Source of the DNA: Ktedonobacter racemifer DSM 44963
GTDB taxonomy: Bacteria > Chloroflexota > Ktedonobacteria > Ktedonobacterales > Ktedonobacteraceae
DNA length: 64,000 bases
Direction of reading: 5' to 3'
Assembly: GCF_000178855.1 (NCBI RefSeq)
Contig: NZ_ADVG01000001.1
Span: forward strand, 1,178,001 to 1,242,000
Shown: in pieces, positions 46,060 to 54,790 of the stretch
Layout of the letters: each line of letters starts with the position of its first letter
How positions within the stretch are numbered: the first letter of the stretch is position 1
The notes under the pieces: generated by a model
Told to the model about the DNA's origin: nothing
What the model saw: the letters and a program-made list of their open reading frames with translations, nothing else
Database searches by the model: none
Made by a program: the position numbers and the translations under genes

Positions 46060-47192
46060 ATGCCCAAACACGTGCAAGCCCGAGCGGCGCAGGATGCCCA
46101 GGAAGAACGCCAGGTGCGCAAACTGGCCAGGAGTCACCACGCACCTGCTGATTGGAAGTTTCATGCCCAGATGGTGGTGGAGAGCTGGGCAGGCAAGACG
46201 CCGCAAGAGATCGCCACCACGCTCTTATGCCATCCGAGAACCGTGCGCATCCACCTGAACCGCTTCAATGCGCAAGGGATCAACGGCCTGGGAATGCGGG
46301 AAGGAGCGGGACGTAAACCGCGCTTGACCGAGCAGGAGCGCAGCCGGATTCTCGCCCTGGTGAAGCGACCACCTCCAGGGAGGTTAGAGCGGTATGCCGA
46401 TGGGAGCCTGCAGGCCCGCGAGGAAGAAGGTTCAGCGCAATGGAGCTTGGATGCTCTCACGGAGGCGGCCCATGCCGCGGGTATCCAGGTGGAGCGGAGC
46501 CAGATCCGACGGATCTACCTGCGTGAAGGGGTACGCTGGCGCAATCGCCATAGTTGGGGAACCAGTGATGACAAAGACTTTGCCCCAAAAGAACTGCGGT
46601 CGTCACCCACTACACCGAGCCACCCGACGGGTCGACGACCATCTGCACTGACCAGTTAGGACCGGTGACCCCGCGTACCTTCGCGCCAGCGCCTGGCTGG
46701 TCAGCGGATGGGCACCGCATCAAAGCTCCCCTGGAATACAGTCGTGGGGATGACAAGGTGTGGATCTATGGAGCGCTGCGGGTCCGCGATGGCAAGGAGA
46801 TCACGCGCTGTGCGGCTGCGCGTAATTCCAAGAACTACATTGAGCTGCTCAAAGACATCGAGGCGGATAATCCGACAGGGGACATCTTTATCATCACGGA
46901 CAATCTCTCCAGTCACAATAGTCTGGAAACCCGCACCTGGCTGGTGGACCATCCGCGCATCCAGCACATCTTCATTCCCAAAGGCGCCTGTTGGCTCAAT
47001 CTGCAAGAAGGGTGGTGGCGCCTCTTCCGACGCGATGCCTTCGCTGGCCAGAGTTTTGCCAATGCTCATGAGATCGAGCGAGCGATGAGCGTCGCCACGG
47101 CGCAACTCAATCGGCGAGCCAAACCGTGGATCTGGGGACGGCCGCCCAAAACGCGACGCCACCTGCACCGTCTCTTTTCTTACCGCCTTTGA
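46060..47192 (+). CDS. IS630 transposase made by -1 frameshifting
   Basis: The first frame (46060-46659) has helix-turn-helix motifs (KTPQEIATTLLCHPRTVRIH). The second frame carries the DDE catalytic core: TICTDQLGP, FIITDNLSSHNS and WLNLQEGWWRLF. The frames meet at C CCA AAA (46584-46590), a canonical slippery heptamer; a -1 slip gives DFAPK followed by RTAVVTHYTEPP and a 377-residue protein of normal family length. GAGGAG precedes the ATG. Because all catalytic residues are present, the gene is probably functional through programmed frameshifting. Confidence 0.85.
46584..46590 (+). promoter_or_regulatory. Slippery heptamer CCCAAAA for -1 frameshifting
   Basis: The heptamer fits X XXY YYZ in the reading frame (C CCA AAA). 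The two transposase frames join correctly only with a -1 slip here. A downstream stimulating structure was not worked out. IS630 members are known to use such sites. Confidence 0.65.
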
Positions 47193-47207
47193 GGAATTGA
47201 GCAATAG

Positions 47208-47331
47208 CGGTAGTTTGTTGACTTGGGAAAGCATGCCTGATTTCGGGTATCTATCCTGAGCAATTTGAGCTCAAGTTGTCACGATCTGGTGAGCTTAAAA
47301 CAAGCCGAAATCCGAAGTCAACAAACTACCG
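47208..47331 (+). repeat. 124-bp MITE, copy 2
   Basis: The sequence matches copy 1 at 43753 base for base as far as I compared it, in the same orientation, with flanking ATAG duplications (47204-47207 and 47332-47335). The near-perfect identity points to recent movement. It sits two bases from the right end of the IS630 element. Confidence 0.9.
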
Positions 47332-47385
47332 ATAGTAGGAGTGAGGCCTTCGGCCGTTCCATCTATAACATAGAGGAGATCTAGT

Positions 47386-47958
47386 ATGCGAGCAGATATT
47401 ATTCCCGGTGCACAATTTCCCGACTATGAACTGACCGATCACACCAGAACCAGGCGTAAGCTTAGTGAGCTACAGGGCATCGACCCGATGATCCTGATTC
47501 TCTCGCGTGGACACTACTGTCCCAAAGATCATCAGCAACACCTGGAGCTGGCTGCGTTCTATCCAAAAATAGCCGTCTCTTATACCCAGATCGTGACTAT
47601 CTCGACGGATAATATTCTGGAGTCAAACGAGTTTCGCAGCGCAGTGGGGGCGCAATGGACCTTCCTCTCCGATTCAGGTCGCAAGATTCAGCAAGACCTG
47701 GATATCCAGGAATACACCGATCCCCACCATAATCCTATGATCCCGCATACCATCGTATTAGAGCCAGGACTGATGATCTACAAGATCTACAATGGCTACT
47801 GGTTCTGGGGGCGCCCGTCGCCTGACGATCTCCGTCAAGATTTACGCGCCGTCATGCAGAAGACGCGCCCTGACTGGGATCTCGCCAAACCGGGCCTCCG
47901 CGAGAACTGGGAGGACGACAAGACCTTGCATTATCCCTACAAGGCAGCCAGACAGTGA
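47386..47958 (+). CDS. Peroxiredoxin/AhpC-TSA-like thioredoxin-fold protein
   Basis: The 190-residue protein starts after GAGGAGATCTAGT. PGAQFPDYELTDHTR is a typical redoxin opening, and RGHYCPKDHQ places a single peroxidatic-type Cys at residue 45. There is no resolving Cys in the usual CxxC spacing, so it would be a 1-Cys type. WTFLSDSGRKIQQDL and PHTIVLEPGLMIYKIYNG match the later strands of the fold. It probably reduces peroxides or thiols in the cytoplasm. It converges on the flavin-dependent oxidoreductase gene, sharing the hairpin between them. Confidence 0.82.
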   Translation: MRADIIPGAQFPDYELTDHTRTRRKLSELQGIDPMILILSRGHYCPKDHQQHLELAAFYPKIAVSYTQIVTISTDNILESNEFRSAVGAQWTFLSDSGRKIQQDLDIQEYTDPHHNPMIPHTIVLEPGLMIYKIYNGYWFWGRPSPDDLRQDLRAVMQKTRPDWDLAKPGLRENWEDDKTLHYPYKAARQ

Positions 47959-47959
47959 T

Positions 47960-48022
47960 CTTGTGGAGAAAGAGGATACTGCCCCTGACGAAGCCAGGGA
48001 CAGTATCCTCTTTCTCCACAAG
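47960..48022. terminator. Long hairpin between convergent genes (bidirectional terminator)
   Basis: CTTGTGGAGAAAGAGGATAC (from 47960) pairs with GTATCCTCTTTCTCCACAAG (to 48022), and the stem continues with one mismatch through CCCTG/CAGGG to a 7-base loop. It starts two bases after the peroxiredoxin stop and ends six bases before the end of the oppositely oriented gene. Confidence 0.8.
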
Positions 48023-48027
48023 GCAAC

Positions 48028-48900
48028 TTATTCACGGAGTGAATATTTGTACCAGGTGTCACGTCCTCGCTGGAGGCCAGTTCGCACGTCTTCTGGATCG
48101 GTCTCAGGCCAGACGCTTTGCAGGCACCAGCTCACGCCCGCGTCCTTATAGTCGATTAAAAGCGCCTGAGCATCCTCATCATCATATGCGGCAAAGACAT
48201 TGCTGCTTACGACTATATCCAGTGGTAGATCGGATTCGCGGTGCTCATCCATAAAGGCACGCAACTGGACAACCTCTTCTGGCAAGATTTCTCCAAAGGT
48301 TCCATCTTCGCGCTGGGCAAAGGCATTCACACCATCCCAGCGCGCGGCACGAAGCATAGGTCCCGTTCGCGGCCAAGTTCCAGCTATCCAGACTGGAATG
48401 CGCGGCTGCTGGAGAGGAGTGGGTAGGAAGGTAATCTTCTGCACCTGGTAATGTTCGCCACTGTAGCTAAACGGCTCTCCGCTCCATAAACCATTCAGGA
48501 TATCCAGGCTTTCGTCGAGCAATTTGGCACGTGTGCGACTGTCTTGCTCCTCACCAAAATGGGTAAAGCCCTTATCACCCTCGTCGCCAGCACCCACGCC
48601 AAAAATCAAGCGGCCACCAGACAGGCGATCCAACGTGGCCGTTTCGCGCGCGACCTTCCAGGGTCGGCGGCGCGTCAGAGCCGTAACCATGGTACCAATG
48701 TGAATGCGCTCGGTGTTCAACGCGAGGGCCGTTAGCGCGATCCAAGGGTCACATACCTCCTGGCTATCGGCCTGGTAGTGGAGTGTGTCCCAGAGAAAGA
48801 TACCATCCCAGCCATCGCTTTCCGCCAGAAACGCCAGGTCAACCAGCGTAGCAATATCACTATATCTGCCGACATTGGGCAGCGCCAGACCAAATCGCAT
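48028..48900 (-). CDS. LLM-class flavin-dependent oxidoreductase (F420- or FMN-type)
   Basis: I start the gene at ATG 48900 (MRFGLALPNVGRYSD), preceded by AAAGGAAA; the upstream extension of the frame passes through a promoter-like region. The 290-residue product has the luciferase-like monooxygenase signatures LAFLAESDGWDGIFLWDTLHY, TALALNTERIHIGTMVTAL, RETATLDRLSGGRLIFGVG and PVWIAGTWPRT. These enzymes reduce or oxidise small molecules with F420 or FMN; the substrate cannot be predicted. Confidence 0.9.
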   Translation of the reverse strand: MRFGLALPNVGRYSDIATLVDLAFLAESDGWDGIFLWDTLHYQADSQEVCDPWIALTALALNTERIHIGTMVTALTRRRPWKVARETATLDRLSGGRLIFGVGAGDEGDKGFTHFGEEQDSRTRAKLLDESLDILNGLWSGEPFSYSGEHYQVQKITFLPTPLQQPRIPVWIAGTWPRTGPMLRAARWDGVNAFAQREDGTFGEILPEEVVQLRAFMDEHRESDLPLDIVVSSNVFAAYDDEDAQALLIDYKDAGVSWCLQSVWPETDPEDVRTGLQRGRDTWYKYSLRE

Positions 48901-48979
48901 ATGAAGTTGTTTCCTTTCCGCCCTCTTAAGCGAAAACGTACTGTTATCTGTATCGAATTGCCAGAGCATACAGCAAAAA

Positions 48980-49031
48980 CCAGGGGAGGGATGCAGGGCA
49001 TCCTCGAGGATGCCCTGCATCCCTCCCCTGG
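48980..49031. terminator. Perfect 52-bp palindrome, probable terminator
   Basis: Both arms, 26 bases each, are perfectly complementary around TCCTCGAGGA (arm CCAGGGGAGGGATGCAGGGC...). It lies 12 bases beyond the stop of the small minus-strand gene at 49043 and upstream of the oxidoreductase start, so it likely ends transcription of the former. A cruciform or protein-binding role is also possible. Confidence 0.65.
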
Positions 49032-49042
49032 CAATCTCCCAC

Positions 49043-49303
49043 TTAGCCTTTGGAAGACGTTGGTGGCGAAAGGACCACCACTTGCCGATCGACAATCTCC
49101 ACTCCTGGATGGAGTTGGATTTCGTACGACCGGCTATTGATCATACCCACTACCTGGGCATTATCTCCAGTACTTGAGAGAGGGACCCATTCTCTTCCTT
49201 GCTCGGACAGAGATGCCAAATACTCAATCTCCCATGGCAAGGAAATGTGGACTGTCACTCCCTCTTGCCTCTTCATCAACCGCATGAGCCCTCCTTGTTC
49301 CAT
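49043..49303 (-). CDS. Small hypothetical protein (86 aa)
   Basis: ATG at 49303 follows AAGGAGGGCT, and a second ATG seven codons in (49282 region) follows the near-identical AAGGAGGGCTC, so two starts are possible. The product contains VTVHISLPWEIEYLASLSEQ and VGMINSRSYEIQLHPGVEIV, a beta-rich pattern without recognised motifs; it might be a small regulator or antitoxin-like protein, but this cannot be supported further. A 52-bp palindrome follows it. Confidence 0.55.
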   Translation of the reverse strand: MEQGGLMRLMKRQEGVTVHISLPWEIEYLASLSEQGREWVPLSSTGDNAQVVGMINSRSYEIQLHPGVEIVDRQVVVLSPPTSSKG

Positions 49304-49751
49304 AGCCCTCCTTATTGTACCGCATTCGACGCCTCGCCTGACTCTCCTTTTCCTCGGCACAAACCCACGACTAGCAGCAATGGCAAGAATTCAGCCCCAG
49401 ATCACGCGACGGCTCTGTTCAGTGAGCAAAAGGGAAGAGATTTCAGCGAACCACCGAGGTTTCCACGCCACGTTGAGAGGAAGAACCGCTGGGGATCAAC
49501 ACGTGAATACCTGCATCTCCCTCACATTGCCTGCTGAGTGCCGCACGAGATTTTGGCTGTCTTAGTCTGTTACAGTAACGTCTCACTGTGATGTTCCTTG
49601 TCATGAGTAGAGCCTTCAAAACAGTCGATTACACCCAGGCGCTCGCGCATTTCCGTGCACCTGGGTGATTGTTTTCCTCCCGATCATCTCGCTGGAGATC
49701 ATTAACCTTCAGGGAGACGTGGCAGAACAGAGGAGAGCCTCCCTTAGTTTT
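49304..49751. other. Intergenic stretch with a terminator hairpin
   Basis: No convincing gene was found. CACCCAGG (49632-49639) pairs with CCTGGGTG (49660-49667) and, on the minus strand, is followed by a T-containing stretch; it probably ends the MFS gene transcript. The rest contains short frames without start signals. Confidence 0.45.
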
Positions 49752-51518
49752 CTACGAAGCAGCCGTTTTTGCCTTCCGCTTGCCGTCAGTGAGGACACTC
49801 TTCCCACATTTTGCCAGGTACATCTCCATTTCGGGCGAAGGTACCAGCTTTGAAGCTAAAGCATTCGCAGATGAAGGCAGGGCTTCTTCGTTGAGCTGAG
49901 CGCGGTTCTTCACGCGCCCGAGCAGGAGGAAACTCCACGCCAGTCCAGTTCCCAGCACCGCACAACCGATCCATAAGGCGAATCCCCATTGCTGAAGGAC
50001 CAGGCCTCCCAACAGAGGACCAGCAAAGGCAGAGAGGCCCCAGGACATGCGTGCCACCCCCTGGTACAGCCCACGCTCAGTGGTGGGAGAAAGCAGAGCA
50101 ACAATCGTGGCTGAGACGGGGACAAAGATGATTTCCCCGATCGTCCACACCAGAACCGAGCCAGCATACAGAGGAAGCGAAAACAGGGAGTCAGCGAGAG
50201 CGGTCAGGCCGAATCCCGCCCCCAGGAGCAAGACCGATACCGCGAGGGCCTTGAAAGGGGCAAAACGCGTCAGCAGATGGGAGAGTGGCAGGCCAAGCAG
50301 GACCACCACGATCCCGTTGATAGAGATTACGAGGCCATAATGCGCGGCATCCAGCCCATGGAGCTGCATATCTGCTGGCAGCGTGGAAGAGTATTGAAAG
50401 TATATGCTTGTCAGGAAGAAAGACAGACCAGTATAGAGCAGGAAGCGACCATTCCGCCAGATTCCGGACGTACTCGCCGCCTGTTTGAGCTGAGGCACTG
50501 AATGCATGGAGGATCTGGTCGCGGTTGGACGTGTTTCCGGTAGACCGAGGAAAATCAGCAGACAAAAGAGTGCGGTCCCGATGCCATCGGCGCAAAACAG
50601 GATGGTATAGCCAATATATGGGACGATGATACTTGCCAACAGGGGAGATGCGGCCATGCCCAGATTATAGGCCCAATACACCAGGCTATTGGCCTGGGCC
50701 TGGCGCGCTTGCGGAATGAGATCGGCCAGCACCGCATTCGACGCGGGGCGATACCACGAGATCCAGAAGCCCATCAGGAATGTGAGCAGTGCAATCAACC
50801 AGGTCTCCTGAATAAAGGCCAGGGCAAAGGTCGTCGCGGTCAGGCCCACCAGGCCAGAAAGAATGGTGGGGCGACGTCCAATCCTATCGGCTAGCACTCC
50901 TCCAAGCAGTGCCGAGACGCACGAGCCAATCCCATAGAGTGCGACAATGGCCGACGCCTGGCTTACCAGAAGATGTCGGACTGAGACCAGGTAGAGCGAT
51001 TCAAACGGGAGGACAAAGGTGGCCGTTCCATTGATCAATGTCCCAAACAGCAGGTACCAGTAGGCTCGGGGATATCCCGTGAACATCGCGAAAGCATGAA
51101 ACATGGTTCGCTTTCGATGTGCCGCAGGGATTTCCTGTTTGGGCGCATCCTGTTCTTCCATCAGGGCGCGCGATTCTGCAGGCAGAACAGTCCGTCGCGA
51201 ACGTGTTTGCTGTCGATCTTTCTGAGAGATCGTCATGGGGTTGGGAACCGGGCGTAAAGCACGCTCAAAGAACGTCAGAACCCGTGTGCGATACGCCTGA
51301 CGATCCGCGAAATACGCCCGACAGTGCTCTGCCCCTGACACCTGCCAGTGTTCAGTAGAATCAGGCGCAGCCGCAACCAGCCGTTCCAGTTCCTGGGGGT
51401 TAACCGTCGTATCTCGTCCTCCGTGGATCAGCAACGATCGGACACCATAGAGTAAAAACGCCATACCAGTAAGGATAGAAAAGCATATCCTTAAGAAAAG
51501 CGTGGGGTCAAACATCAT
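49752..51518 (-). CDS. MFS multidrug-type transporter with an N-terminal hydrolase remnant
   Basis: The 588-residue frame has about 12 membrane helices from residue 145 on, with the MFS loop motif GGVLADRIGRRPTIL near 205 and TFLMGFWISWYRPASNAVLADLI. This is an efflux-type major facilitator. Residues about 1-90 are unrelated: LLIHGGRDTTVNPQELERL and GAEHCRAYFADRQAYRTRV resemble the final third of an alpha/beta hydrolase (Asp and His of the triad), like the hydrolase at 57941. The transporter may start at an internal Met (residue 94 or 120). GAAGAG precedes the first ATG. It is the last gene of a minus-strand trio. Confidence 0.82.
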   Translation of the reverse strand: MMFDPTLFLRICFSILTGMAFLLYGVRSLLIHGGRDTTVNPQELERLVAAAPDSTEHWQVSGAEHCRAYFADRQAYRTRVLTFFERALRPVPNPMTISQKDRQQTRSRRTVLPAESRALMEEQDAPKQEIPAAHRKRTMFHAFAMFTGYPRAYWYLLFGTLINGTATFVLPFESLYLVSVRHLLVSQASAIVALYGIGSCVSALLGGVLADRIGRRPTILSGLVGLTATTFALAFIQETWLIALLTFLMGFWISWYRPASNAVLADLIPQARQAQANSLVYWAYNLGMAASPLLASIIVPYIGYTILFCADGIGTALFCLLIFLGLPETRPTATRSSMHSVPQLKQAASTSGIWRNGRFLLYTGLSFFLTSIYFQYSSTLPADMQLHGLDAAHYGLVISINGIVVVLLGLPLSHLLTRFAPFKALAVSVLLLGAGFGLTALADSLFSLPLYAGSVLVWTIGEIIFVPVSATIVALLSPTTERGLYQGVARMSWGLSAFAGPLLGGLVLQQWGFALWIGCAVLGTGLAWSFLLLGRVKNRAQLNEEALPSSANALASKLVPSPEMEMYLAKCGKSVLTDGKRKAKTAAS

Positions 51519-51655
51519 CTCTTCACCAATCCTTCAGAGTCATCACATCCAATGAAGCATATTCTTCGTGTAAACAACATGGTGGGTGTGTACCACAACC
51601 CTCCTTCTTTGCTCTACAGAGGCAAGCAGAGAGAACACTCCCTGGTAGAATCCCC

Positions 51656-52936
51656 TCACACACGGTTGCGAAAGCGAGCTCGAAACTCCATAAGGCATGC
51701 CGATGGGGCGTCCTGTACGCCCAGATGAGGCGCAATTCCTCGGGCCCCGGCCCGCCTGAGCGCAAGGTAGTGGCTTTGTGCCGTTTTTGTGTCGACCCAT
51801 CCAAGGGCCGGGGGAACATCGAGTGTTGCCACAGCAAGCCCGGCTAGCAAGGAGCTTTTGATCTGGTATGGAGTGCGTCCTCCCCACCTTTCCTCAGCTT
51901 GTAAGAGCAGATCTAGCATCGATCCTTTTTCAAACCCCCGGTGCGCCTGTACTGCTGTGGGGAATGTCAGCTCATCTACCAGGGGGACAAGGATGTCCTC
52001 GTGTGCTCTTACCCGAGCCAAAAGCGGCTCTGCAACAAGAGGCGAGAGCCCGGAAAACCTGAAGACGATCGTACCAGCGCGAATGCGATCGATGTTGAGC
52101 CGTTCAAGAAAACTCCCTGTCCCAAGCAGAAGCGTTGCCTCGTACACAGCATCTGGAGCGCTTTCGCCTTCTTGCAGCGTGTCGATAAGCAGTATTTCCC
52201 CCTCAAAGCCAGAGGCGCGTAGTTCTCTCACAAGCCGCTCAATCTGTGCCTGCTGACCCGGCTGAGAACAGAGAATTACGGATGCAGGATGGGGCAAAGT
52301 TACAAGCAAAAGGCGAAGGAACGTGCTGGCAAGAGGGTCAGATCCTACTGCCACAATCTGTTCACGACGCAGATCACGGGCGACGCGAGCAAGTATCCAT
52401 TCAAGCGTGAGCAGCGCTGCAGCGCTGGTAGTTGCATCTGCAGTGGTGAGCCTTGGCCGATCATCTGCCCGCAAAACCTGGTACTCCTGGATCAGCTGCC
52501 CTTCATGCGTGACAGAGGCAAGAGGAGTAGAGAGGGAAACACTTCTGGCACCACAGGACCGGGCAATGGCTACCGCCTGGCAGGCCTGCTGAATCAGCTT
52601 CTGTCGCTGCTCGTCGTCATCAGCATGCGAGATCGCTATGGGCAGAAGTATATTTCCTACGCGCCCAAGTGGCGTTGTCACAATGTTCGTGAGTGTAGGG
52701 CGTCCCTGGTGCCAGAACCGCAGGAGCAAAGCCTCCTCCTCTTGAAGAGGAGGAAGACAATGAAGCGCTACGGCATCAAGGGGAGCCTCGCGTTGTGTAA
52801 GCACGTTCTCAAGGAGCACATGGGAAAGCGGGAGCCACTGCTGCTCACCTTGAGACCGTGGCGATGTTTCCTGCGGATGGATGGAGTGGGAAACTATATG
52901 CATCATACTCTCATCTCTTCTCTTTATAGACAACAT
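51656..52936 (-). CDS. Rossmann-fold dehydrogenase-like protein, distantly acyl-ACP-reductase-like
   Basis: CAGGAGGAT directly precedes the ATG. The 426-residue protein has a helical N-terminal half with RSCGARSVSLSTPLAS and RLTTADATTSAAALLTLEW, then a nucleotide-binding-like unit IVAVGSDPLASTFLRLLL, ASVILCSQPGQQAQIERL and ATLLLGTGSFLERL. The plan resembles long-chain acyl-ACP reductases and related oxidoreductases, but the glycine-rich loop (GSDPLAS) is not canonical. It lies between the MFS and pseudo-hydrolase genes on the same strand, perhaps in a small-molecule pathway. Confidence 0.5.
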   Translation of the reverse strand: MLSIKRRDESMMHIVSHSIHPQETSPRSQGEQQWLPLSHVLLENVLTQREAPLDAVALHCLPPLQEEEALLLRFWHQGRPTLTNIVTTPLGRVGNILLPIAISHADDDEQRQKLIQQACQAVAIARSCGARSVSLSTPLASVTHEGQLIQEYQVLRADDRPRLTTADATTSAAALLTLEWILARVARDLRREQIVAVGSDPLASTFLRLLLVTLPHPASVILCSQPGQQAQIERLVRELRASGFEGEILLIDTLQEGESAPDAVYEATLLLGTGSFLERLNIDRIRAGTIVFRFSGLSPLVAEPLLARVRAHEDILVPLVDELTFPTAVQAHRGFEKGSMLDLLLQAEERWGGRTPYQIKSSLLAGLAVATLDVPPALGWVDTKTAQSHYLALRRAGARGIAPHLGVQDAPSACLMEFRARFRNRV

Positions 52937-53021
52937 ATCCTCCTGTTGTCATTGCCAGACAAACAAGACCGCGATAGAAAACTGCCTGTCCTCTGGGGCG
53001 TTTATGAACGCACAACTACCG

Positions 53022-53825
53022 TCAACAGGACAGATCAGGAACACATGGAAGCGAGAAAGGCACAGTATCTGTCATCTGGTTCTCCTCCTGAGAATCGGTT
53101 TCCGCGACGAGAGACACATCGCTCTGCGGCACAAGGCAGGAGAGGTTCTTGAGCGTCTGAAGAATCATGAGCGGCGTTTGCCAACGTGTGTACTCCGTCT
53201 CCATATGTTCAACCAGGTGGCAGAGAACATGATTGGCTTGAGGATGCACCAGTCGAACCTGTGACAGGAGTTCTCCATGTACACGCTCTACGCCTACTCC
53301 ATCCTGTGGAAAAAGAGGGGACAGCACCATTGTGAGCTCTTGAGCAGCGTTATAGGAAATGTCGACATCAGTTGAGGCCAGGTGCTTCAGGAGAGAGAGA
53401 GGATAAGCGCATGGGAAGGGAAGAAGAGCGAATCCCCGTAGACGCTCTGCCATAACCACGTGCCACTGAAGCACATCGAGCAAACACAGGCCAAACCGGC
53501 CTACTGCGACCACGTGTATATCGTCCAAATGAAGAGTGGTATCGTACAGGCTCGCCAGGTCCTCAACCCAGGCGGAAATGGTATAAGCAGACTGTTCCAC
53601 TGGTTTGGAAGAAAAACCGTGCCCAAGGAGATCCGGCGCCACAACGTAGTAGTGGCGAGAAAGAGATTCAAAGTAGGGGGTAAACACGGCACTACTTTGC
53701 CACTCGCCATGAAGCAAAAGCAATGGTGGGTTCTCAGGGGTGCCTGCGAAACGGCACCATATTCGTCGTCCGACTGAGTGAAGAGGAACATGCTGATCAG
53801 AGCAAGGTAAAAGGGATGTTCCCAT
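53022..53825 (-). CDS. Alpha/beta-hydrolase fold protein lacking the catalytic Ser
   Basis: The 267-residue protein has the fold's landmarks: PPLLLLHGEWQSSAVF (oxyanion loop) and YYVVAPDLLGHGFSSKP. The nucleophile elbow, normally GxSxG, reads VAVGRFGLCLL, so the Ser is absent, and the C-terminal segment lacks a recognisable His. It is probably inactive as a hydrolase and may have a binding role, or be decaying. It is the first gene of the minus-strand trio. Confidence 0.72.
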   Translation of the reverse strand: MGTSLLPCSDQHVPLHSVGRRIWCRFAGTPENPPLLLLHGEWQSSAVFTPYFESLSRHYYVVAPDLLGHGFSSKPVEQSAYTISAWVEDLASLYDTTLHLDDIHVVAVGRFGLCLLDVLQWHVVMAERLRGFALLPFPCAYPLSLLKHLASTDVDISYNAAQELTMVLSPLFPQDGVGVERVHGELLSQVRLVHPQANHVLCHLVEHMETEYTRWQTPLMILQTLKNLSCLVPQSDVSLVAETDSQEENQMTDTVPFSLPCVPDLSC

Positions 53826-54148
53826 CGCGAAAAATCCTCCGATTTTACCAAAATTTTGTAATTTGACTAGACATACTGTTGTTCTGTCGATACGTCTTTA
53901 GCGTGTAAACCGTTGCTATGAAAGCGTTAGATGATGAAGCAATCCTTGATCCATTCCTGGCACTCAGTCAGCCATCATCACTACCACCAACATGGTCCAG
54001 GGTGCTCCGGTCAACATCGTGAAGTACGTGACTAAGTGTACCTGAAGCAAAGGAGACAAGGGAAGATGAAAACCACCCAATAGTGGACGAAGTAATTCCC
54101 AATTCTGGGCGAAGTGCTATCCATGTGAGCAATGCCCCAGGCGTTTAC
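53826..54148. other. Intergenic stretch with a dispersed repeat
   Basis: Aside from the repeat at 54069-54115, no gene is seen. The upstream region of the pseudo-hydrolase gene is AT-rich near 53850-53900 and may hold its promoter. Confidence 0.4.
54069..54115 (-). repeat. 47-bp dispersed repeat, copy B
   Basis: This is the reverse complement of copy A at 32329-32375 with about four substitutions. It contains the same double GGGCGAAGT-type units and small hairpins. Confidence 0.6.
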
Positions 54149-54598
54149 TCATTCAGGCGCTAGATTGCGGCTCTCTTTTGGCTCATCCTGGCAATGGCGA
54201 AGCACATAGCCATGCCCTTTGACGACAACCAGTTCAAGAAATGGTGGCAATTTCTGCTTGAGTTTGGACATGTGCTTCTGTAGCGCCACAATATCTCGCA
54301 AGTCACAGCGAGAGACATCAAGACGAAAAGCATAGGCAGCCAGGTCACGAAAGGAGAGTTCTTGCTCAGGATGGTGAAGGAACGCAACCAGAAGGCGGCA
54401 TTGCATCGGGGTACAATGCAGTTGAAAGCCCTCAGTCAGCTGTTTGCGCTGAAAAATGTAAATAAAACGTTCGTGGAAAATCAGCGCCTTATAGGACCAG
54501 CATGAAATGAGTGTGGGAGCGTGGTCTGAAGATCCATTCTGCCCCTGGTGCTGAGCCGGGAAATCTATCGGCGATAGAGTATTCTCAAGAACAATCAT
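54149..54598 (-). CDS. Orphan OmpR-type winged-helix DNA-binding protein
   Basis: The 149-residue protein lacks a receiver domain. Residues about 60-135 form an OmpR/PhoB-like winged helix: LHCTPMQCRLLVAFLHHPE, SFRDLAAYAF, VALQKHMSKLKQKLPP and VVVKGHGYVL. This is the DNA-binding module used by response regulators and SARP-type activators. It is divergent from the XRE-NACHT gene, and 11-bp direct repeats lie between them, as expected for this binding mode. Confidence 0.75.
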   Translation of the reverse strand: MIVLENTLSPIDFPAQHQGQNGSSDHAPTLISCWSYKALIFHERFIYIFQRKQLTEGFQLHCTPMQCRLLVAFLHHPEQELSFRDLAAYAFRLDVSRCDLRDIVALQKHMSKLKQKLPPFLELVVVKGHGYVLRHCQDEPKESRNLAPE

Positions 54599-54790
54599 TA
54601 TCTCACCGTCTCTTTCTGTTCTTTAAGCGGTACGATACATTTCTTCTTTCCTTTCCTGAAGTGCATGGAGTGGGACGAGCAGCGTCCCCTCGTAAGCCAT
54701 GCAAACAATCCTGTCACTCGATGACAGAGCAGGCACTTATCTCCAAACACTTGGTGTTAGTATGCAGTTTTTCATGTGAGAAAAGAACCT

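Larger units (their letters stand above)
45993..47204 (+). mobile_element. IS630-family insertion sequence
   Basis: TGCTCAATTCCTC at 45994-46006 is the inverted copy of GAGGAATTGAGCA at 47191-47203. TA dinucleotides flank both ends (45991-45992 and 47205-47206), the usual IS630 target duplication. One transposase gene in two overlapping frames fills the element. The right edge lies next to MITE copy 2, whose ATAG duplication includes the flanking TA. Confidence 0.85.

Noticed and set aside
46665..47192. A separate gene for the second IS630 frame
   Set aside because: It lacks its own ribosome-binding site, and the catalytic domain continues in frame upstream to the slippery site, so it is one frameshifted transposase gene.
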